Source: Methanothrix sp. | GTDB lineage: Archaea > Halobacteriota > Methanosarcinia > Methanotrichales > Methanotrichaceae | Assembly: GCF_024518575.1 (NCBI RefSeq) | Contig: NZ_JANIHG010000001.1 | Span: forward strand, 1-64,000 | Reading direction: 5' to 3' | Length of the DNA: 64,000 bases | Shown here: one piece after another, positions 45,688 through 51,962 of the stretch | Layout: each line of letters begins with the position of its first letter | Position numbering within the stretch: the stretch's first letter is position 1 | Notes under the pieces: model-generated | The model's input: only the letters and a program-made list of their open reading frames with translations | The model's database searches: none | Told to the model about the DNA's origin: nothing | Made by a program: the position numbers and the translations under genes

Positions 45688-46065
45688 ATGTCTCTAGCAT
45701 CTTTGGGAGGGGCTCTGATAGAAGAAACAAACCTCGGGCATGAGGAGCAGGAGGAGATCCTGAGCAGGTTCGTGAAGCCGAACAAGGATATTCTGATCCT
45801 CTCAATACTCAGAGAGCGTCCGATGTGCGGCTACGACCTCATCAAGGAGATCTACAAGAGGTACAATGTTCTTCTGAGTCAGGGTACTGTGTATCCCATA
45901 CTCTACTCGATGGAGGCTGAGGGCATTCTGAGAGCGGAATATAGCAGAGGCAATATGAGAACCAAGTTTTACTCGCTTACTCCAAAGGGGCAAGAGGTGA
46001 TGAGGCTAAAGATGGGTAGTATGGTCAACGCTCTGGAGTACCTACTCTCGTTTTTGAAGGAATGA
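45688..46065 (+). CDS. PadR-family transcriptional regulator
   Basis: 125 residues. The winged helix spans about 30-110: ILILSILRERPMCGYDLIKEIYKRYNVLLSQGTVYPILYSMEAEGIL and the wing TKFYSLTPKGQEV are diagnostic PadR motifs (given here as parts). The C-terminus is one dimerisation helix. Located between two gas vesicle sub-operons and coupled by ATGA to a GvpD-like ATPase, so it probably controls gvp expression. Confidence 0.88.
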   Translation: MSLASLGGALIEETNLGHEEQEEILSRFVKPNKDILILSILRERPMCGYDLIKEIYKRYNVLLSQGTVYPILYSMEAEGILRAEYSRGNMRTKFYSLTPKGQEVMRLKMGSMVNALEYLLSFLKE

Positions 46066-46739
46066 TGCTGAGAACGTGTGTTGAAGGTCTGGATCGCGTG
46101 CTGGAGACAGATCCCCCTCCTGCCTCTGTCTTGCTGGTGACCGGAGGGGAGGGCACGTTGAAGTCCAGCCTGGTGCTGGCGATGATGTCTCGATACCTCG
46201 AGTTCAGCGGGGGGCATGGTCTCTATACGAGCCTCGAGCAGACTAGGGAGAGCCATGTCAGGAACATGGAGAGCATCGGAATAAGATGCCATGAGCATCT
46301 GCACATATTCGACTACAGGGATATGCGGGTGGAGTGGAGGGAGCAAAGCCTTGACATGTTCAGGGTGACGAGGGATATCCTCGATACATACCTGGAGAAG
46401 TATCGTGATCTCATGATCTTCGCCATAGACTCTCTCAATGCTCTTTACACATTATCTCCAAAGGCGGATCTTCGCAGAAATATCTATGACTTCCTGACAG
46501 AGCTCAAGGACAGAGGCCTGACATCCATTCTGATACTAGAGACGGACGGGGGCGCGGGGAACAGTGGGGAGAAGTTTCTCTCGGATGGCATAATAGAGGT
46601 GGGCGTGATCGAGAGCACAGAGGGCGTCAAGAGGTATCTTCAGATCAGAAAGATGCGCGGAGCGAGACATCAGATGGAGAAGCACCACCTCGTGGTGAAG
46701 CCAGGCGGCCTCGAGGTTCTCGGCCCGATATACGGATGA
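46062..46739 (+). CDS. GvpD/KaiC-type RecA-fold ATPase
   Basis: 225 residues with Walker A GGEGTLKSS (about 28-36), an ELYT-like segment GLYTSLEQTRE and Walker B LMIFAIDSLNAL. It belongs to the KaiC/RadA-like family that includes GvpD, the P-loop repressor of haloarchaeal gas vesicle genes. It lacks the long C-terminal part of haloarchaeal GvpD. ATGA overlap with padR suggests the two work together as a control module. Confidence 0.75.
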   Translation: MMLRTCVEGLDRVLETDPPPASVLLVTGGEGTLKSSLVLAMMSRYLEFSGGHGLYTSLEQTRESHVRNMESIGIRCHEHLHIFDYRDMRVEWREQSLDMFRVTRDILDTYLEKYRDLMIFAIDSLNALYTLSPKADLRRNIYDFLTELKDRGLTSILILETDGGAGNSGEKFLSDGIIEVGVIESTEGVKRYLQIRKMRGARHQMEKHHLVVKPGGLEVLGPIYG

Positions 46740-46881
46740 GTGCGCAGACGTTTCCGATCGGGCATCTCTGAGAGCTGATATTCGTAACATCTCAAGGTGG
46801 ATTACAGGTCTCTATTCGACCTCAAGTTCTTTCAGGATTTGAGAATCATCTTGATACATTTCATGAGACATAACACGAAAT

Positions 46882-46908
46882 TATTTCAGACAGATGACAA
46901 GGTATTTT
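46882..46908 (+). promoter_or_regulatory. Conserved gas vesicle promoter element, copy 2
   Basis: TATTT-C-AGACAGATG-ACAAGG-TATTTT, matching the block before gvpA at 22 of 27 positions and with no length difference. It lies 38 bases before the gvpG start, so TATTTT sits at the right distance for a TATA box with a short leader. Confidence 0.6.
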
Positions 46909-46946
46909 TTCTCAGGCTAAAAGATATCATCAGGAGGTCCTGATGG

Positions 46947-47195
46947 TTGTTCGTCATAGATGATCTTCTTCTGAGAAGCGTCGGCATCTCCGTCCCGGGC
47001 CTCGATCTGATCTGGACGCTGGAGCAGATCAGAGGATACGCCCAGCGCGAGCTGTACAACCCTGAGCGGATCAGGAATCAGATAAAGGAGATAAGGCTGC
47101 TGTACGAGTTCGGAGAGCTGAGCCACGAGGAGTACTTGGAGAGGACTGAGCAGCTGATGCAGAGGCTCAGGATAGCGGAGGAGTTGCAGAGGTGA
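46947..47195 (+). CDS. gvpG: Gas vesicle protein GvpG
   Basis: 82 residues, helical and charged, with the GvpG pattern IRGYAQRELYNPERIRNQIKEIRLLYEFGELSHEEYLERTEQL in several parts. The start is TTG 46947 with AGGAGG eight bases upstream; the ATG at 46943 is out of frame and stops after six codons. GvpG is an accessory assembly factor. First gene of the second gvp sub-operon. Confidence 0.8.
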   Translation: MFVIDDLLLRSVGISVPGLDLIWTLEQIRGYAQRELYNPERIRNQIKEIRLLYEFGELSHEEYLERTEQLMQRLRIAEELQR

Positions 47196-47257
47196 TCCGC
47201 AGTGATGCCTGATCAATGCTCTGAGTGCACAATCAGAGCGTTCTGGAGGAGAATGTA

Positions 47258-47638
47258 ATGGTACTTCCTGAGAAGGATTCGGACCGCGGGCTGGCCGGCG
47301 CGATCGACCGGATACTCGACAAGGGGCTGGTGATAAATGCGGACATCACCGTCTCCGTGGCCGGAGTCGAGCTGCTCGGAATAAAGGTTAGGGCTGCGCT
47401 TGCATCATTCGAGACGGCTGCAAAATACGGCCTGGAGTTTCCATCCGGGATCAGCTGCACGACCGCTGCGTGGCGGGATGCGATGCTCGACAAGGAGGAG
47501 TGCCCGCAGTGCGGAAAGAAGGTGCAGCGCGAGGAGCTTCTGCACGAGGGCTGCCCGTGGTGTGGATGGACGAGCGCGCTGGCCAGGGATAGGATGCTGA
47601 AGATGCCATTCGTTTTAAAAGATGACTATGGAACCTGA
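47258..47638 (+). CDS. gvpJ: GvpJ/GvpA-type shell protein with C-terminal zinc ribbon
   Basis: 126 residues from ATG 47258 after GGAGGAGAATGTA. Residues about 10-75 are a GvpA-family wall domain (LAGAIDRILDKGLVINADITVSVAGVELL, KVRAALASFETAAKYG). After it comes a zinc ribbon: CPQCGKK then 14 residues on CPWCGW. GvpJ normally has a short acidic tail instead. As a minor wall protein it probably works at vesicle tips or nucleation; the ribbon may recruit a partner. Overlaps the next gene by 17 bases. Confidence 0.8.
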   Translation: MVLPEKDSDRGLAGAIDRILDKGLVINADITVSVAGVELLGIKVRAALASFETAAKYGLEFPSGISCTTAAWRDAMLDKEECPQCGKKVQREELLHEGCPWCGWTSALARDRMLKMPFVLKDDYGT

Positions 47639-48287
47639 GAGGTGCACAAACGCAGGCCTTGTCGATCTCCTCGACAGGATACTGGACAAGGGGGTCGTGC
47701 TGAATGCGGATGTGATCATATCAGTCGCCGGTGTGCCACTGATCGGCCTCAACCTCAGGGCTGCGCTTGCAGGTATGGACACCATGCTCAGGTACGGCAT
47801 ATGGGAGGACTGGGATGCGGCCCAGAGAGCATGGGAGACGGAGAGGCGAAAGCTGAGAGATCCCACCAGGAACCTTCTGAGTGGAGGCGAGGAGATACGC
47901 CTGAGGGCCTTCGGCACGTGCTGGCACTCCACTGGAATATACCAGGCCTGGAGGCCCGGAGAGATCTGTGTCACGAACAGACGAATTTTTGCGTTCAGAA
48001 AGGAGCCCTTCGAGATACTTTTCGCAGCATGCTACGAGGATATAGAGGGGTTTGCCGTAGAACGGGAAGAGATCATGGCAAATGGAGAGACAGAGTGCCT
48101 GCATATCCACCTGAAGGATGGCACGATGACAAAGCTCCATTCAGAAGACGTTCATTCGCTCAAAGATGCTGCCGAAAGTGAGATGTGCGCCCTTGGATTG
48201 CTCCGGGAAGGGTATGGTGGGAGGAGCCAGATCCCGAACATGAGCGATGCGGTTTGCGAGAGGGAAAGAGTTCTGTTGAGGCTCTGA
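47622..48287 (+). CDS. GvpJ/GvpM-type shell protein fused to a GRAM/PH-like domain
   Basis: 221 residues (an ATG two codons in, 47628, is also possible). Residues 8-70 are a GvpA-family wall domain ([38 protein letters not shown] in parts). Residues about 85-195 form a beta-rich domain with GEEIRLRAFG, GEICVTNRRIFAFRKEPFEILFA, and LHIHLKDG, typical of GRAM or bacterial PH-like domains, ending in a helix. Such domains bind lipids or proteins. A shell protein with this tail could tether forming vesicles to membrane or regulators. I know of no described counterpart. Confidence 0.75.
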   Translation: MTMEPERCTNAGLVDLLDRILDKGVVLNADVIISVAGVPLIGLNLRAALAGMDTMLRYGIWEDWDAAQRAWETERRKLRDPTRNLLSGGEEIRLRAFGTCWHSTGIYQAWRPGEICVTNRRIFAFRKEPFEILFAACYEDIEGFAVEREEIMANGETECLHIHLKDGTMTKLHSEDVHSLKDAAESEMCALGLLREGYGGRSQIPNMSDAVCERERVLLRL

Positions 48288-48304
48288 AATCCCTGGAGCA
48301 TAAC

Positions 48305-48625
48305 ATGTCCCTAACCATCGATGAGAACAACCTGAAGCAGGGCCTCCTCGGGCTCGTCATAGCGCTCGTCGAGGTTATAAGAGATGCCCTTCGAATACAG
48401 GCAATCAGGCGGATGGAGTCGGGACTTCTAACCGAGGATGAGATGAACAGGCTTGGGGAGGCTCTGATGGAGCTGGACATCGCGATAGAGGAGATAAAAA
48501 GAGAGCAGGGGATAACGGAATCCGTAAAGGCGGTCCGTGACGGCCTGGATGAGATCGTGGACGATCTCCTGGACAGAATGATCAATCCGGAGAGGTGGAG
48601 GGAGGAGGTGGAGCATGAACGATGA
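48305..48625 (+). CDS. gvpK: Gas vesicle protein GvpK
   Basis: 106 residues from ATG 48305, with the family core LKQGLLGLVIALVEVIRDALRIQAIRRMESG and LTEDEMNRLGEALMEL. Helical accessory protein required for gas vesicle formation. The start follows GGAG; overlaps the next gene by 11 bases. Confidence 0.92.
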   Translation: MSLTIDENNLKQGLLGLVIALVEVIRDALRIQAIRRMESGLLTEDEMNRLGEALMELDIAIEEIKREQGITESVKAVRDGLDEIVDDLLDRMINPERWREEVEHER

Positions 48626-49661
48626 GCTCAGAGAGGCGATCGCTGGTATTGTCAGGGAGGAGATCAGGTCGGTAGGGGAGGAGATGGCTTCTGTGATATC
48701 AGAGGTCGTTCGATCCGAGCTCATGCCTGCACTCAGGGCTGCGATAAGAGAGGCGATAGCGAGAGAGCTGAAACTCTATGCATCCGCATCTAGCGTCGAA
48801 TCGGGTGATATCTCTAAGGGCAGCGATCTGTCACTTCCAAATGGCGTAGGGCGATCAGCCACAGGATCAGAGCCGGAGGCAGCTGAGATCGCGAGGCCTG
48901 CGGATGGGACAGGGCTTTACCTCTACGGGCTTGCAGATGCGAGCACAGCTACGAGCCTTGGCAGAATAGGAATCGAGGGGTGTGAGGTATACACAATCCC
49001 GCATGAGGGCATATCGGCGATAGTTCATATCTGCCCATTAGAGCCATACAAGAGCGATGATGATGAGACTGTAAAGAGATGGGTTAAAACGCACCAGCAG
49101 GTCTTAGACCTCGCAGCCGATAGGTTCGGAACTGTGCTGCCATTCGGCTTCGACACGATAATAGCGCCGAAGGACACCCTCACAGCTGAGGAGGTCCTGA
49201 AGAGATGGATCTCGGATGAGCTCGATGATATAAGGAGGAAGATGGATGGGATACGGGGCAAGAGGGAGTACGGAATTCAGATATTCTACGATCCAGCCGT
49301 CTTCAGCGAGAGGATCGAGAAGGAGAGCGAGGAGGTGCGGAGAATAAAGGAGGAGATAGCGTCCAAACCACCCGGGATCGCATACATGTACAGGCAGAAG
49401 CTCGAGACCGCTGTTAGAAGGAAGATGGATGAGCTGATGGGCGCGTACTTCAAGGATTTTTACGACATGATCAGCGGGAAGGTCGATGATATCAAGGTAG
49501 AGAAGGTGAAGAAGACCGATGGGGAGATGGTCATGATGATGAACCTCTCTGTGCTCGCCAGCGACGAGAAGGCCCTTGGCCAGGTCCTTGATGAGATAGA
49601 TGGAGAGCCGGGGATCTCGGTTCGCTTCACAGGGCCGTGGCAGCCATATTCTTTCGTCTGA
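48615..49661 (+). CDS. gvpL: Gas vesicle protein GvpL (GvpF/L family) with N-terminal coiled coil
   Basis: 348 residues. The first 55 form a charged helix (REAIAGIVREEIRSVGEEM, ELMPALRAAIREAIARE), then a Ser/Gly linker, then the GvpF/L fold from about 97 (GLYLYGLADA, GISAIVHICPLE, VLPFGFDTII) and the family C-terminus GPWQPYSFV. GvpL interacts with many Gvp proteins and may nucleate assembly. The helical extension is longer than usual. Last gvp gene. Confidence 0.92.
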   Translation: MNDELREAIAGIVREEIRSVGEEMASVISEVVRSELMPALRAAIREAIARELKLYASASSVESGDISKGSDLSLPNGVGRSATGSEPEAAEIARPADGTGLYLYGLADASTATSLGRIGIEGCEVYTIPHEGISAIVHICPLEPYKSDDDETVKRWVKTHQQVLDLAADRFGTVLPFGFDTIIAPKDTLTAEEVLKRWISDELDDIRRKMDGIRGKREYGIQIFYDPAVFSERIEKESEEVRRIKEEIASKPPGIAYMYRQKLETAVRRKMDELMGAYFKDFYDMISGKVDDIKVEKVKKTDGEMVMMMNLSVLASDEKALGQVLDEIDGEPGISVRFTGPWQPYSFV

Positions 49662-50004
49662 CTGGCGACTCTGTTTTGCCGAAAGCGCTCCAGGGGGAAG
49701 GTGTTCGAGAATTCGGCTGTGTATTTGTATTATTGAAATCAACAGCATTTGGCCTCACATGCTGTGTTGAATAATTAAGAGCTCTAAGGTCGAGAGCTAT
49801 CGATTTTTACTAGAATTGCAATTCGTATGAATCCCGCCTCTACTATCGGGTTCTCAAACATTATTCAACACAGCAGCCTCACAGAATTCATGAGGAATTG
49901 TGCATTTTGGCAGCGATTCCCGGGAGGCGATCCGATGAGCCCACGGCCCGATCATCTTCGAGGACCGATACGTTTATCTGACCCTTCTGTTCTCTACCCA
50001 TTGA
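49662..50004. other. Gene-free spacer between gvpL and tRNA-Ala
   Basis: 343 bases with no credible gene. It contains the inverted repeat listed separately (49760-49875). Nothing else recognised. Confidence 0.6.
49760..49875. repeat. 16-bp inverted repeat around a 12-bp palindrome
   Basis: TGCTGTGTTGAATAAT at 49760-49775 recurs inverted at 49860-49875 without mismatch. The perfect palindrome GAATTGCAATTC (49813-49824) lies within one base of the exact centre. The rest of the two halves does not pair. Could be a remnant of a small mobile element or a cruciform-forming site; no transposase is near. Confidence 0.6.
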
Positions 50005-50077
50005 GGGCAGGTAGATCAGCTGGAAGATCGCTACCTTGGCATGGTAGAGGCCTCGGGTCCGAATCCCGACCTGTCCA
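50005..50077 (+). tRNA. tRNA-Ala (GGC)
   Basis: A 73-base cloverleaf: acceptor GGGCAGG/CCTGTCC with the G3-U70 wobble pair that marks alanine tRNAs, D stem GATC/GATC, anticodon stem CTACC/GGTAG with loop TTGGCAT (anticodon GGC, reads GCC), T stem TCGGG/CCCGA, discriminator A. The T loop is TCCGAAT, so the near-universal U55 is C. No intron and no encoded CCA. Confidence 0.92.
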
Positions 50078-50205
50078 TTACATCGAGTTCTGTTTGAAAA
50101 ATCAAAGCGAGGATTGTCTCTCCTCATCCGTTAACCCAACTTGCTCGCCGGCGTCTTATCAGCAACGTGATTTGGTCGAGCGCTTCTGGCAGCTCAACGT
50201 TATGC

Positions 50206-50250
50206 CCTCTCCTGGCTGATGGGGGTGCTCAACCCATGTGACAGGAGAGG
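50206..50250 (+). ncRNA. Candidate structured RNA with K-turn-like internal loop
   Basis: CCTCTCCTG (50206-50214) pairs perfectly with CAGGAGAGG (50242-50250). Inside, ATGGG pairs with CCCAT. The internal loop between the stems is GCTG on one side and GTGA on the other, placing CTGA opposite TGTGA as in K-turns bound by archaeal L7Ae. The flanks carry AGCGCT on both sides (about 50180 and 50262). An H/ACA-like guide or K-turn element is possible; no ACA box was found. Confidence 0.3.
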
Positions 50251-50331
50251 CCGAAAGGATGAGCGCTTTGATGTGCTTCATCGATAGCTTCTGGCTCTTT
50301 GACACAAGTCCGGTGATGATCCTCAGAACCA

Positions 50332-51171
50332 TCAGCTCTGAGCCTCGCTCAGAAGCGTGAAGTATCTTCTGATTATCTCCCTGTGCTTCGGTGGCAGGCT
50401 CTCGATATAAACCTCAGATGGGACCGCGACCCCCTGGCCCGGCGGGCCCGCTCTGAAAAGCCGCTCCGTCGCCTCGGTGGGCCTTGCCCTGGATCCAACG
50501 CCTGATCCCGGATAGAGCTCAAGCTCCAGTTTGGTCTCAGAGAGCACAGCAAGAGAGGGTTTGCCGTATATGCTGACGTTATCCCTTATCTCAGACACAG
50601 GCTGCTTTGAGCCGAGAAGGTCTTCCGCGATCTCTCTTATCCCGCCAACCACTCCGAGATTCGCAGGCGTGATCTCCTCCGAGATGCTGCTGGATACCAC
50701 AACCGCAAGTGTCAGCATGGCGAATACCAGCAGCAACCTCTTGTGGAGCCTGCTGGTGTCGAGAATATCCCTATCTGATATCCCGGAAAGTATGTGCCTG
50801 AGCTCCTGCGCTAGGCTCCTCATCACTATGCTGTCATGAAATCTATTATCGTAAGCTGCCTTCAGCTTCTCGGAGAGTCCCTCCTCAAAGAGATCGAAGA
50901 CTCTGATCCTGCGCCTTCTTCTTATGAAGTGCGAGATTATCGTTCCAATTACGAGCGATACGACGACTGGTGAATGCTCTAGCGGCGTGCCGCTCCAGTA
51001 GAACCTGAAGTAAGCCACAACGCCTATCGGTATGAAGATGATGTAAAGAGCGATGGCGATCGCCAGCGCCTCCAGTGCGGATATCTTCCTCTCGAATCCC
51101 CTGCAGGCATCGCTGAGCCTCTTCAGATCCAGCAGAAACTCATATGTGACGATCTCAGATCTCTGTGGCAT
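50332..51171 (-). CDS. Membrane protein of unknown function
   Basis: 279 residues from ATG 51171 (the frame is open upstream but that part lies antisense-like over the neighbouring gene). Three hydrophobic segments: about 38-58, 70-88 and 155-175. A basic patch RRRRRIRVFDLFEEGL follows the second. The C-terminal 90 residues look extracytoplasmic or cytoplasmic soluble, with SEVYIESLPPKHREIIRRYF at the end. I do not recognise it. It lies 11 bases downstream of a small secreted protein and is probably in the same operon. Confidence 0.65.
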   Translation of the reverse strand: MPQRSEIVTYEFLLDLKRLSDACRGFERKISALEALAIAIALYIIFIPIGVVAYFRFYWSGTPLEHSPVVVSLVIGTIISHFIRRRRRIRVFDLFEEGLSEKLKAAYDNRFHDSIVMRSLAQELRHILSGISDRDILDTSRLHKRLLLVFAMLTLAVVVSSSISEEITPANLGVVGGIREIAEDLLGSKQPVSEIRDNVSIYGKPSLAVLSETKLELELYPGSGVGSRARPTEATERLFRAGPPGQGVAVPSEVYIESLPPKHREIIRRYFTLLSEAQS

Positions 51172-51182
51172 TGCTGCGATCC

Positions 51183-51605
51183 TCAGATGCACGGCATCCA
51201 GTCGACGCTGATCTCCCCTGCTGTGCTGTTGTTCCAGAGCTGGATGAACTTCTCTATGGAGAACACCCCTGTCAGATCCTCGATGCTGCGGCCGTACACC
51301 CCTCTCGAATCGGCTGATAGCCATCCGATGTGCGCGCTCCCGATCACATTCGATCTGATGTTCGCCTCGAGGACGCCGTTCTGTGAAGGCTGGGCAGTGC
51401 CGCCAGAGATGGTTCTCACCTCCGTGAACCTCTCCAGCCGCTCCACACTCGTGTAGCTCTCGGAGAGCGCCGAGCCGCCGCTCACAATGAACAGGCTCTC
51501 CGAGAACCTCGGATCCTGGCCCGCCGCATAGTTCACCGGCACAGGGAATGCGCAAGAGATGCCCACGAACACCACACACAGAGCAATCAGAGCCGATGCT
51601 TTCAT
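51183..51605 (-). CDS. Small secreted protein of unknown function
   Basis: 140 residues with a signal peptide (MKASALIALCVVFVGISCAFP). The mature part is beta-rich, ends in WMPCI, and contains NSTAGEISVD with a possible glycosylation sequon. No family recognised. ATG 51603-51605. Upstream of, and probably cotranscribed with, the membrane protein. Confidence 0.6.
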   Translation of the reverse strand: MKASALIALCVVFVGISCAFPVPVNYAAGQDPRFSESLFIVSGGSALSESYTSVERLERFTEVRTISGGTAQPSQNGVLEANIRSNVIGSAHIGWLSADSRGVYGRSIEDLTGVFSIEKFIQLWNNSTAGEISVDWMPCI

Positions 51606-51636
51606 GCTTTAACGGTACACATTCGTCGATTAAATA

Positions 51637-51909
51637 CTAATCGCGCCCCTGCTCTCCGGACAGGATCGACTTCCCCTCATCGACCACTATGTAATCCTTT
51701 ATCGCACAGACCGCGCTGAAGGGGATTCGAACAAATCTGCCGTCCGCCCTGTACTTCACGCGGCTCAGGTTGCGGTCAGGTTTGACAACAAGATCCACGA
51801 GCTCGCCTGTATCCAGATTGAAGGTTATGTTCTCCAGCTCTCCCAGGACGATGCCATCCACTGTGACTATCTCCTTGCCGGCGAGATCCGAGGCGAAGAT
51901 CTTCTTCAT
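51637..51909 (-). CDS. PRC-barrel domain protein
   Basis: 90 residues from ATG 51909, which has GGAGGT five bases upstream. A single PRC-barrel: FASDLAGKEIVTVDGIVLGELENITFNLDTGELVDLVV (in parts) and VRIPFSAVCAIKDYIVVDE. Such small archaeal proteins are RimM-like barrels of unclear role, some linked to RNA metabolism or cell division. It follows cdc48 by 54 bases on the same strand. Confidence 0.85.
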   Translation of the reverse strand: MKKIFASDLAGKEIVTVDGIVLGELENITFNLDTGELVDLVVKPDRNLSRVKYRADGRFVRIPFSAVCAIKDYIVVDEGKSILSGEQGRD

Positions 51910-51962
51910 AATACCTCCTGAGTGCAGGGATTGCAGGGGCTCTCCAGAAGCATCCGAATCCA

